Below the pieces are notes generated by a model, which had not been told where the DNA came from, searched no databases, and saw only the letters and a list, made by a program, of their open reading frames with translations. From positions 62,001 through 126,000 of the forward strand of contig JBHGNT010000044.1 of NCBI GenBank assembly GCA_043228905.1: DNA of 64,000 nucleotides. Direction: 5' to 3'. The stretch comes from Azolla caroliniana. Its lineage: Eukaryota; Polypodiophyta. Positions 26,101 to 38,290 of the stretch are shown here, piece by piece. A program made the translations under genes and the position numbers. How positions within the stretch are numbered: the first letter of the stretch is position 1; every line of letters starts with the position of its first letter.

Positions 26101-27128
26101 TTGTGTTCAAACATGCGAATCGAAGCTAACAACGCTAGCTATGATATGGAATTAAAAACTCAAGATTTTTAAACTCGGGTCAAGAGACATGACGAAATTA
26201 CCAAATTTGAGGAGGGAGTTGAGAAGAGCCCTGGACTAAATTAAAATGTTCATACCTGGCTCGTGTGATATCGGATTTTTGTGTTCATACATGCGAATCG
26301 AAGCTAACAATGCTAGCTACGATATGGAATTAAAAAATCAAGATTTTTAAACTCGGGTCAAGAGACATGACGAAATTACCAAATTTGAGGAGGGAGTTGA
26401 GAAGAGCCCTTGACTAATTTAAAATGTTCATACCTGGCTCGTGTGATATCGTATTTTTGTGTTCAAACATGCGAATCGAAGCTAACAACGCTTGCTATGA
26501 TATGGAATTAAAAACTCAATATTTTTAAACTCGGGTCAAGAGACATGAAGAAATTAGCAAACTTGAGGAGGGAGTTGAGAGGAGCCCTTGAGTAAATTAA
26601 AATGTTCAGACGTGGCTCGTGTGATATCGGATTTTTGTGTTCAAACATGCGAATCGAAGCTAACATTGCTAGCTATGATATGGAATTAAAAAATCAAGAT
26701 TTTGAAACTCAGGACGAGAGACATGATGAAAATAGAAAACTTGAGGAGGGGGTTGAGAGGAGCCCTTGAGTAAATTAAAATGTTCATACCTGGCTCGTGT
26801 GATATCGGATTTTTGTGTTCAAACATGCGAATCGAAACTAACAATGCTAGCTACGACATGGAATTAAAAAATCAAGATTTTGAGACTCAGGACGAGAGAC
26901 ATGATGAAAATAGAAAACTTGGGGAGGGAGTTGAGAGGAGCCCTTGAGTAAATTAAAATGTTCATACCTGGCTCGTGTGGTATCGGAGTTTTGTGTTCAA
27001 ACATGCGAATCGAAGCTAACAACACTAGCTATGATATGGAATTAAAAAATCAAGATTTTGAAACTCAGGTCAAGAGACATGAAGAAATTAGCAAACTTGA
27101 GGACTGAGTTGAGAAGACCTAGTAGGTA
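20185..27128. repeat. 39-monomer (6,944-bp) tandem duplication, copy 1
   Basis: Landmarks here recur 6,944 bp downstream throughout. Shared private variants include ggaattaataaatc (21352 and 28296), gttttcaaac (24858 and 31802), agggacttgag (25501 and 32445), aatcttcatt (25711 and 32655) and cagacgtgg (26607 and 33551). It contains two 179-bp monomers (near 21072 and 21607), which account for 39 x 178 + 2. Internally it holds the copy of 9961-10980 and of 17270-18895, so it was assembled from older array pieces before it was duplicated as a block. Confidence 0.93.
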
Positions 27129-30100
27129 AATTAAAATGTTCATACCTGGCTCGTGTGATATCGGATTTTTGTGTTCAAACATGCGAATCGAAACTAACAA
27201 TGCTAGCTACGACATGGAATTAAAAAATCAAGATTTTGAGACTCAGGACGAGAGACATGATGAAAATAGAAAACTTGGGGAGGGAGTTGAGAGGAGCCCT
27301 TGAGTAAATTAAAATGTTCATACCTGGCTCGTGTGGTATCGGATTTTTGTGTTCAAACATGCGAATCGAAGCTAACAACACTAGCTATGATATGGAATTA
27401 AAAAATCAAGATTTTGAAACTCAGGTCAAGAGACATGAAGAAATTAGCAAACTTGAGGACTGAGTTGAGAAGACCTAGTAGGTAAATTAAAATGTTCATA
27501 CCTGGCTCGTGTGATATCGGATTTTTGTGTTCAAACATGCGAATCGAAGCTAACAACGCTAGCTATGATATGGAATTAAAAACTCAAGATTTTTAAACTC
27601 GGGTCAAGAGACATGACGAAATTACCAAATTTGAGGAGGGAGTTGAGAAGAGCCCTTGACTAAATTAAAATGTTCATACCTGGCTCGTGTGATATCGGAT
27701 TTTTGTGTTCATACATGCGAATCGAAGCTAACAATGCTAGCTACGATATGGAATTAAAAACTCAAGATTTTGAAACTCAGGACGAGAGACATGATGAAAA
27801 TAGAAAACATGGGGAGGGAGTTGAGAGGAGCCCTTGAGTAAATTAAAATGTTCATACCTGGCTCGTGTGCTATCGGATTTTTGTGTTCAAACATGCAAAT
27901 CGAAGCTAACAACGCTAGCTATCATATGGAATTAAAAAATCAAGATTTTGACACTCAAGTCAAGAGACATGAAGAAATTAGCAAACTTGAGGAGTGAGTT
28001 GAGAACACCTAGTAGGTAAAATTAAAATGTTCATACCTGGCTCGTGTGATATCGGATTTTTGTGTTCAAACATGCGAATCGAAGCTAACAATGCTAGCTA
28101 CGATGTGGAATTAAAAAATCAAGATTTTGAAACTCAAAACGAGAGACATGATGAAAATAGAAAACTTGGGGAGGGAGTTGAGAGGAGCCCTTGAGTAAAT
28201 TAAAATGTTCATACCTGGCTCGTGTGCTATCGGATTTTTGTGTTCATACATGCGAATCGAAGCTAACAATGCTAGCTATGATATGGAATTAATAAATCAA
28301 GATTTTGAAACTCGGGACGAGAGACATGATGAAAATAGAAAACATGGGGAGGGAGTTGAGAGGAGCCCTTGAGTAAATTAAAATGTTCATACCTGGCTCG
28401 TGTGCTATCGGATTTTTGTGTTCAAACATGCGAATCGAAGCTAACAACGCTAGCTATCATATGGAATTAAAAAATCAAGATTTTGACACTCAAGTCAAGA
28501 GACATGAAGAAATTAGCAAACTTGAGGAGTGAGTTGAGAACACCTAGTAGGTAAAATTAAAATGTTCATACCTGGCTCGTGTGATATCGGATTTTTGTGT
28601 TCAAACATGCGAATCGAAGCTAACAATGCTAGCTACGATGTGGAATTAAAAAATCAAGATTTTGAAACTCAAAACGAGAGACATGATGAAAATAGAAAAC
28701 TTGGGGAGGGAGTTGAGAGGAGCCCTTGAGTAAATTAAAATGTTCATACCTGGCTCGTGTGGTATCGGATTTTTGTGTTCAAACATGCGAATCGAAGCTA
28801 ACAACGCTAGCTATGATATGGAATTAAAAAATCAAGATTTTGAAACTCAGGTCAAGAGACATGAAGAAATTAGCAAACTTGAGGACTGAGTTGAGAAGAC
28901 CTAGTAGGTAAATTAAAATGTTCATACCTGGCTCGTGTGATATCGGATTTTTGTGTTCAAACATGCGCATCGAAACTAACAATGCTAGCTACGACATGGA
29001 ATTAAAAAATCAAGATTTTGAGACTCAGGACGAGAGACATGATGAAAATAGAAAACTTGGGGAGGGAGTTGAGAGGAGCCCTTGAGTAAATTAAAATGTT
29101 CATACCTGGCTCGTGTGGTATCGGATTTTTGTGTTCAAACATGCGAATCGAAGCTAACAACGCTAGCTATGATATGGAATTAAAAAATCAAGATTTTTAA
29201 ACTCAGGTCAAGAGACATGAAGAAATTAGCAAACTTGAGGACTGAGTTGAGAAGACCTAGTAGGTAAATTAAAATGTTCATACCTGGCTCGTGTGATATC
29301 GGATTTTTGTGTTCAAACATGCGAATCGAAGCTAACAACGCTAGCTATGATATGGAATTAAAAACTCAAGATTTTTAAACTCGGGTCAAGAGACATGACG
29401 AAATTACCAAATTTGAGGAGGGAGTTGAGAAGAGCCCTGGACTAAATTAAAATGTTCATACCTGGCTCGTGTGATATCGGATTTTTGTGTTCATACATGC
29501 GAATCGAAGCTAACAACGCTAGCTACGATATGGAATTAAAAAATCAAGATTTTTAAACTCGGGTCAAGAGACATGACGAAATTACCAAATTTGAGGAGGG
29601 AGTTGAGAAGAGCCCTTGACTAATTTAAAATGTTCATACCTGGCTCGTGTGATATCGTATTTTTGTGTTCAAACATGCGAATCGAAGCTAACAACGCTTG
29701 CTATGATATGGAATTAAAAAATCAAGATTTTGAAACTCAGGTCGAGAGACATGATGAAAATAGAAAACTTGAGGAGGGGGTTGAGAGGAGCCCTTGAGTA
29801 AATTAAAATGTTCATACCTGGCTCGTGTGATATCGGATTTTTGTGTTCAAACATGCGCATCGAAACTAACAATGCTAGCTACGACATGGAATTAAAAAAT
29901 CAAGATTTTGAGACTCAGGACGAGAGACATGATGAAAATAGAAAACTTGGGGAGGGAGTTGAGAGGAGCCCTTGAGTAAATTAAAATGTTCATACCTGGC
30001 TCGTGTGGTATCGGATTTTTGTGTTCAAACATGCGAATCGAAGCTAACAACGCTAGCTATGATATGGAATTAAAAAATCAAGATTTTTAAACTCAGGTCA

Positions 30101-33100
30101 AGAGACATGAAGAAATTAGCAAACTTGAGGACTGAGTTGAGAAGACCTAGTAGGTAAATTAAAATGTTCATACCTGGCTCGTGTGATATCGGATTTTTGT
30201 GTTCAAACATGCGAATCGAAGCTAACAACGCTAGCTATGATATGGAATTAAAAACTCAAGATTTTTAAACTCGGGTCAAGAGACATGACGAAATTACCAA
30301 ATTTGAGGAGGGAGTTGAGAAGAGCCCTTGACTAAATTAAAATGTTCATACCTGGCTCGTGTGATATCGGATTTTTGTGTTCATACATGCGAATCGAAGC
30401 TAACAATGCTAGCTACGATATGGAATTAAAAAATCAAGATTTTGAAACTCGGGTCAAGAGACATGAAGAAATTAGCAAACTTGAGGAGTGAGTTCAGAAG
30501 ACCTACTAGGTAAATTAAAATGTTCATACCTGGCTCCTGTGATATCGGATTTTTGTGTTGAAACATGCGAATCGAAGCTAACAACGCTAGCTATGATATG
30601 GAATTAAAAACTCAAGATTTTTAAACTCGGGTCAAGAGACATGACGAAATTACCAAATTTGAGGAGGGAGTTGAGAAGAGCCCTGGACTAAATTAAAATG
30701 TTCATACCTGGCTCGTGTGATATCGGATTTTTGTGTTCATACATGCGAATCGAAGCTAACAATGCTAGCTACGATATGGAATTAAAAAATCAAGATTTTT
30801 AAACTCGGGTCAAGAGACATGACGAAATTACCAAATTTGAGGAGGGAGTTGAGAAGAGCACTTGACTAATTTAAAATGTTCATACCTGGCTCGTGTGATA
30901 TCGTATTTTTGTGTTCAAACATGCGAATCGAAGCTAACAACGCTTGCTATGATATGGAATTAAAAACTCAATATTTTTAAACTCGGGTCAAGAGACATGA
31001 AGAAATTAGCAAACTTGAGGAGGGAGTTGAGAGGAGGCCTTGAGTAAATTAAAATGTTCATACGTGGCTCGTGTGATATCGGATTTTTGTGTTCAAACAT
31101 GCGAATCGAAGCTAACATTGCTAGCTATGATATGGAATTAAAAAATCAAGATTTTGAAACTCAGGTTGAGAGACATGATGAAAATAGAAAACTTGAGGAG
31201 GGGGTTGAGAGGAGCCCTTGAGTAAATTAAAATGTTCATACCTGGCTCGTGTGATATCGGATTTTTGTGTTCAAACATGCGAATCGAAACTAACAATGCT
31301 AGCTACGACATGGAATTAAAAAATCAAGATTTTGAGACTCAGGACGAGAGACATGATGAAAATAGAAAACTTGGGGAGGGAGTTGAGAGGAGCCCTTGAG
31401 TAAATTAAAATGTTCATACCTGGCTCGTGTGGTATCGGATTTTTGTGTTCAAACATGCGAATCGAAGCTAACAACACTAGCTATGATATGGAATTAAAAA
31501 ATCAAGATTTTGAAACTCAGGTCAAGAGACATGAAGAAATTAGCAAACTTGAGGACTGAGTTGAGAAGACCTAGTAGGTAAATTAAAATGTTCATACCTG
31601 GCTCGTGTGATATCGGATTTTTGTGTTCAAACATGCGAATCGAAGCTAACAATGCTAGCTACGATGTGGAATTAAAAAATCAAGATTTTGAAACTCAAAA
31701 CGAGAGACATGATGAAAATAGAAAACTTGGGGAGGGAGTTGAGAGGAGCCCTTGAGTAAATTAAAATGTTCATACCTGGCTCGTGTGCTATCGGATTTTT
31801 GTTTTCAAACATGCGAATCGAGGCTAACAACGCTAGCTATCATATGGAATTAAAAACTCAAGATTTTTAAACTCGGGTCAAGAGACATGACGAAATTACC
31901 AAATTTGAGGAGGGAGTTGAGAAGAGCCCTTGACTAATTTAAAATGTTCATACCTGGCTCGTGTGATATCGTATTTTTGTGTTCAAACATGCGAATCGAA
32001 GCTAACAACGCTTGCTATGATATGGAATTAAAAACTCAATATTTTTAAACTCGGGTCAAGAGACATGAAGAAATTAGCAAACTTGAGGAGGGAGTTGAGA
32101 GGAGCCCTTGAGTAAATTAAAATGTTCATACGTGGCTCGTGTGATATCGGATTTTTGTGTTCAAACATGCGCATCGAAGCTAACAACGCTAGCTATCATA
32201 TGGAATTAAAAAATCAAGATTTTGAAACTCAGGTCAAGAGACATGAAGAAATTAGCAAACTTGAGGACTGAGTTGAGAAGACCTAGTAGGTAAATTAAAA
32301 TGTTCATACCTGGCTCGTGTGATATCGGATTTTTGTGTTCAAACATGCGAATCGAAGCTAACAACGCTAGCTATGATATGGAATTAAAAACTCAAGATTT
32401 TTAAACTCGGGTCAAGAGACATGACGAAATTACCAAATTTGAGGAGGGACTTGAGAAGAGCCCTTGACTAAATTAAAATGTTCATACCTGGCTCGTGTGA
32501 TATCGGATTTTTGTGTTCATACATGCGAATCGAAGCTAACAATGCTAGCTACGATATGGAATTAAAAAATCAAGATTTTGAAACTCAGGTCAAGAGACAT
32601 GAAGAAATTACCAAACTTGAGGACTGAGTTGAGAAGACCTAGTAGGTAAATTAAAATCTTCATTCCTGGCTCGTATGGTATCGGTTTTTTGTGTTCAAAC
32701 ATGCGAATCGAAGCTAACAACGCTAGCTATGATATAGAATTAAAAAATCAAGATTTTGAAACTCAGGTCCAGAGACATGATGAAAATAGAAAACCTTAGG
32801 ACGGGGTTGAGAGGAGCCCTTGAGTAAATTAAAATGTTCTTACCTGGCTCGTGTGATATCGGATTTTTGTGGTCAAACATGCGAATCGAAGCTAACAACG
32901 TTAGCTATGATATGGAATTAAAAAATCAAGATTTTGAAACTCGGGTCAAGAGACATGAAGAAATTAGCAAACTTGAGGAGTGAGTTGAGAAGACCTACTA
33001 GGTAAATTAAAATGTTCATACCTGGCTCGTGTGATATCGGATTTTTGTGTTCAAACATGCGAATCGAAGCTAACAACGCTAGCTATGATATGGAATTAAA

Positions 33101-34072
33101 AACTCAAGATTTTTAAACTCGGGTCAAGAGACATGACGAAATTACCAAATTTGAGGAGGGAGTTGAGAAGAGCCCTGGACTAAATTAAAATGTTCATACC
33201 TGGCTCGTGTGATATCGGATTTTTGTGTTCATACATGCGAATCGAAGCTAACAATGCTAGCTACGATATGGAATTAAAAAATCAAGATTTTTAAACTCGG
33301 GTCAAGAGACATGACGAAATTACCAAATTTGAGGAGGGAGTTGAGAAGAGCCCTTGACTAATTTAAAATGTTCATACCTGGCTCGTGTGATATCGTATTT
33401 TTGTGTTCAAACATGCGAATCGAAGCTAACAACGCTTGCTATGATATGGAATTAAAAACTCAATATTTTTAAACTCGGGTCAAGAGACATGAAGAAATTA
33501 GCAAACTTGAGGAGGGAGTTGAGAGGAGCCCTTGAGTAAATTAAAATGTTCAGACGTGGCTCGTGTGATATCGGATTTTTGTGTTCAAACATGCGAATCG
33601 AAGCTAACATTGCTAGCTATGATATGGAATTAAAAAATCAAGATTTTGAAACTCAGGACGAGAGACATGATGAAAATAGAAAACTTGAGGAGGGGGTTGA
33701 GAGGAGCCCTTGAGTAAATTAAAATGTTCATACCTGGCTCGTGTGATATCGGATTTTTGTGTTCAAACATGCGCATCGAAACTAACAATGCTAGCTACGA
33801 CATGGAATTAAAAAATCAAGATTTTGAGAATCAGGACGAGAGACATGATGAAAATAGAAAACTTGGGGAGGGAGTTGAGAGGAGCCCTTGAGTAAATTAA
33901 AATGTTCATACCTGGCTCGTGTGGTATCGGATTTTTGTGTTCAAACATGCGAATCGAAGCTAACAACGCTAGCTATGATATGGAATTAAAAAATCAAGAT
34001 TTTGAAACTCAGGTCAAGAGACATGAAGAAATTAGCAAACTTGAGGACTGAGTTGAGAAGACCTAGTAGGTA
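27129..34072. repeat. 39-monomer (6,944-bp) tandem duplication, copy 2
   Basis: Second copy of the 6,944-bp block. At the diagnostic sites compared it is identical over most of its length. Differences appear near the right end: gcgcatcgaaac at about 33772 (copy 1 gcgaatcgaaac), gagaatcagg at about 33826 (copy 1 gagactcagg), a normal ggatttttg where copy 1 has ggagttttg near 26986, and acgctagct where copy 1 has acactagct near 27022. Similarity to copy 1 ends at about 34130. The 179-bp monomers sit at the matching positions near 28018 and 28550. Confidence 0.93.
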
Positions 34073-34185
34073 AATTAAAATGTTCATACCTGGCTCGTGT
34101 GATATCGGATTTTTGTGTTCAAACATGCGAATGGAAGCTAACAACGCTAGCTATGATATGGAATTAAAAACTCAAGATTTTTAAT
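33118..34185. repeat. 6-monomer higher-order repeat, copy 1 (1,068 bp)
   Basis: The monomer order C, C', F, A, A, B, with the rare ttcagacgtggctcg in F at 33551, recurs exactly 1,068 bp later. It overlaps the right end of the 6,944-bp block, so the 6-monomer duplication occurred across the edge of the larger one. Confidence 0.92.
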
Positions 34186-35253
34186 CTCGGGTCAAGAGAC
34201 ATGACGAAATTACCAAATTTGAGGAGGGAGTTGAGAAGAGCCCTGGACTAAATTAAAATGTTCATACCTGGCTCGTGTGATATCGGATTTTTGTGTTCAT
34301 ACATGCGAATCGAAGCTAACAATGCTAGCTACGATATGGAATTAAAAAATCAAGATTTTTAAACTCGGGTCAAGAGACATGACGAAATTACCAAATTTGA
34401 GGAGGGAGTTGAGAAGAGCCCTTGACTAATTTAAAATGTTCATACCTGGCTCGTGTGATATCGTATTTTTGTGTTCAAACATGCGAATCGAAGCTAACAA
34501 CGCTTGCTATGATATGGAATTAAAAACTCAATATTTTTAAACTCGGGTCAAGAGACATGAAGAAATTAGCAAACTTGAGGAGGGAGTTGAGAGGAGCCCT
34601 TGAGTAAATTAAAATGTTCAGACGTGGCTCGTGTGATATCGGATTTTTGTGTTCAAACATGCGAATCGAAGCTAACATTGCTAGCTATGATATGGAATTA
34701 AAAAATCAAGATTTTGAAACTCAGGTCGAGAGACATGATGAAAATAGAAAACTTGAGGAGGGTGTTGAGAGGAGCCCTTGAGTAAATTAAAATGTTCATA
34801 CCTGGCTCGTGTGATATCGGATTTTTGTGTTCAAACATGCGCATCGAAACTAACAATGCTAGCTACGACATGGAATTAAAAAATCAAGATTTTGAGACTC
34901 AGGACGAGAGACATGATGAAAATAGAAAACTTGGGGAGGGAGTTGAGAGGAGCCCTTGAGTAAATTAAAATGTTCATACCTGGCTCGTGTGGTATCGGAT
35001 TTTTGTGTTCAAACATGCGAATCGAAGCTAACAACGCTAGCTATGATATGGAATTAAAAAATCAAGATTTTGAAACTCAGGTCAAGAGACATGAAGAAAT
35101 TAGCAAACTTGAGGACTGAGTTGAGAAGACCTAGTAGGTAAATTAAAATGTTCATACCTGGCTCGTGTGATATCGGATTTTTGTGTTCAAACATGCGAAT
35201 CGAAGCTAACAACGCTAGCTATGATATGGAATTAAAAACTCAAGATTTTTAAA
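34186..35253. repeat. 6-monomer higher-order repeat, copy 2 (1,068 bp)
   Basis: Copy of C, C', F, A, A, B with cagacgtgg at 34619. Differences from copy 1 include ctcaggtcgag for ctcaggacgag, gagggtgttg near 34756 for gagggggttg, and taatctcggg at its left border. Confidence 0.92.
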
Positions 35254-36969
35254 CTCGGGTCAAGAGACATGACGAAATTACCAAATTTGAGGAGGGAGTT
35301 GAGAAGAGCCCTTGACTAAATTAAAATGTTCATACCTGGCTCGTGTGATATCGGATTTTTGTGTTCATACATGCGAATCGAAGCTAACAATGCTAGCTAC
35401 GATATGGAATTAAAAAATCAAGATTTTGAAACTCGGGTCAAGAGACATGAAGAAATTAGCAAACTTGAGGAGTGAGTTGAGAAGACCTACTAGGTAAATT
35501 AAAATGTTCATACCTGGCTCGTGTGATATCGGATTTTTGTGTTCAAACATGCGAATCGAAGCTAACAACGCTAGCTATGATATGGAATTAAAAACTCAAG
35601 ATTTTTAAACTCGGGTCAAGAGACATGACGAAATTACCAAATTTGAGGAGGGAGTTGAGAAGAGCCCTTGACTAATTTAAAATGTTCATACCTGGCTCGT
35701 GTGATATCGTATTTTTGTGTTCAAACATGCGAATCGAAGCTAACAACGCTTGCTATGATATGGAATTAAAAACTCAATATTTTTAAACTCGGGTCAAGAG
35801 ACATGAAGAAATTAGCAAACTTGAGGAGGGAGTTGAGAGGAGCCCTTGAGTAAATTAAAATGTTCATACGTGGCTCGTGTGATATCGGATTTTTGTGTTC
35901 AAACATGCGCATCGAAGCTAACAACGCTAGCTATCATATGGAATTAAAAAATCAAGATTTTGAAACTCAGGTCAAGAGACATGAAGAAATTAGCAAACTT
36001 GAGGACTGAGTTGAGAAGACCTAGTAGGTAAATTAAAATGTTCATACCTGGCTCGTGTGATATCGCATTTTTGTGTTCAAACATGCGAATCGAAGCTAAC
36101 AACGCTAGCTATGATATGGAATTAAAAACTCAAGATTTTTAAACTCGGGTCAAGAGACATGACGAAATTACCAAATTTGAGGAGGGAGTTGAGAAGAGCC
36201 CTTGACTAAATTAAAATGTTCATACCTGGCTCGTGTGATATCGGATTTTTGTGTTCATACATGCGAATCGAAGCTAACAATGCTAGCTACGATATGGAAT
36301 TAAAAAATCAAGATTTTGAAACTCAGGTCAAGAGACATGAAGAAATTACCAAACTTGAGGACTGAGTTGAGAAGACCTAGTAGGTAAATTAAAATGTTCA
36401 TTCCTGGCTCGTATGGTATCGGTTTTTTGTGTTCAAACATGCGAATCGAAGCTAACAACGCTAGCTATGATATAGAATTAAAAAATCAAGATTTTGAAAC
36501 TCAGGTCCAGAGACATGATGAAAATAGAAAACCTTAGGACGGGGTTGAGAGGAGCCCTTGAGTAAATTAAAATGTTCTTACCTGGCTCGTGTGATATCGG
36601 ATTTTTGTGGTCAAACATGCGAATCGAAGCTAACAACGTTAGCTATGATATGGAATTAAAAAATCAAGATTTTGAAACTCGGGTCAAGAGACATGAAGAA
36701 ATTAGCAAACTTGAGGAGTGAGTTGAGAAGACCTACTAGGTAAATTAAAATGTTCATACGTGGCTCGTGTGATATCGGATTTTTGTGTTCAAACATGCGC
36801 ATCGAAGCTAACAACGCTAGCTATCATATGGAATTAAAAAATCAAGATTTTGAAACTCAGGTCAAGAGACATGAAGAAATTAGCAAACTTGAGGACTGAG
36901 TTGAGAAGACCTAGTAGGTAAATTAAAATGTTCATACCTGGCTCGTGTGATATCGGATTTTTGTGTTCA
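35254..36969. repeat. Mosaic satellite segment (C, B'', C', F, B, C, B', E, B'')
   Basis: About ten monomers of already-seen classes, ending with an F-like/B pair that introduces the aaccgaagc variant of the next block. One private change, atcgcatttttg, lies near 36061. No non-satellite sequence. Confidence 0.9.
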
Positions 36970-37859
36970 AACATGCGAACCGAAGCTAACAATGCTAGCT
37001 ACGATATGGAATTAAAAAATCAAGATTCTGAAACTCAGGACGAGAGACATGATGAAAATACAAAACTTGGGGAGGGAGTTGAGACGAGCCCTTGAGTAAA
37101 TTAATATGTTCATACCTGGCTCGTGTGGTATCGGATTTTTGTGTTCAAACATGCGAATTGAAGCTAACAACGCTAGCTAACATATGGAATTAAAAACTCA
37201 AGATTTTGATACTCAGGTCAAGAGACATGAAGAAATTAGCAAACTTGAGGAGTGAGTTGAGAAGACCTAGTAGGTAAAATTAAAATGTTCATACCTGGCT
37301 CGTGTGATATCGGATTTTTGTGTTCAAACATGCGAATCGAAGCTAACAACGCTAGCTATAATATGGAATTACAAAATCAAGATTTTGACACTCAAGTCAA
37401 GAGACATGAAGAAATTAGCAAACTTGAGGAGTGAGTTGAGAAGACCTAGTAGGTAAATTAAAATGTTCATACCTGGCTCGTGTGATATCGGATTTTTGTG
37501 TTCAAACTAGCGAATCGAAGCTAACAACGCTAGCTATCATATGGAATTAAAAAATCAAGATTTCAAACTCAGGTCAAGAGATATGAAGAAATTAGCAAAC
37601 TTGAGGAGGGAGTTGAGAGGAGCCCTTGAGTAAATTAAAATGTTCATACCTGGCTCGTGTGATATCGGATTTTTGTGTTCAAACATGCGAATCGAAGCTA
37701 ACAACGCTAGCTATGATATGGAATTAAAAACTCAAGATTTTTAAACTCGGGTCAAGAGACATGACGAAATTACCAAATTTGAGGAGGGAGTTGAGAAGAG
37801 CCCTTGACTAAATTAAAATGTTCATACCTGGCTCGTGTGATATCGGATATTTGTGTTCA
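36970..37859. repeat. 5-monomer-offset duplication, copy 1
   Basis: The rare variants atgcgaaccgaagc, caagattctgaaactc, aaatacaaaacttgg, gagacgagccc and attaatatgttc all recur 890 bp (5 x 178) later. The strongest match covers the first 2.4 monomers (36970 to about 37395). A 179-bp monomer lies near 37274. Near 37561 a 1-bp deletion (gatttcaaactc) gives a 177-bp monomer, and caaactagcgaatcg near 37503 is a private change in the otherwise constant caaacatgcgaatcg block. Confidence 0.9.
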
Positions 37860-38290
37860 AACATGCGAACCGAAGCTAACAATGCTAGCTACGATATGGA
37901 ATTAAAAAATCAAGATTCTGAAACTCAGGACGAGAGACATGATGAAAATACAAAACTTGGGGAGGGAGTTGAGACGAGCCCTTGAGTAAATTAATATGTT
38001 CATACCTGGCTCGTGTGGTATCGGATTTTTGTGTTCAAACATGCGAATCGAAGCTAACAACGCTAGCTAACTTATTGAATTAAAAACTCAAGATTTTGAT
38101 ACTCAGGTCAAGAGACATGAAGAAATTAGCAAACTTGAGGAGTGAGTTGAGAAGACCTAGTAGGTAAAATTAAAATGTTCATACCTGGCTCGTGTGATAT
38201 CGGATTTTTGTGTTCAAACATGCGAATCGAAGCTAACAACGCTAGCTATGATATGGAATTAAAAACTCAAGATTTTGACACTCAAGTCAA
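37860..38290. repeat. 5-monomer-offset duplication, copy 2 (partial)
   Basis: Partner of 36970-37395 with the same rare variants, including the 179-bp monomer (near 38164). It differs by agctaacttattgaatt near 38065, where copy 1 has agctaacatatggaatt. It returns to class C sequence at about 38300. Confidence 0.9.

Noticed and set aside
37503-37520. Insertion or breakpoint at caaactagcgaatcg
   Set aside because: It is a small local change within an ordinary monomer; the flanks on both sides remain in register.
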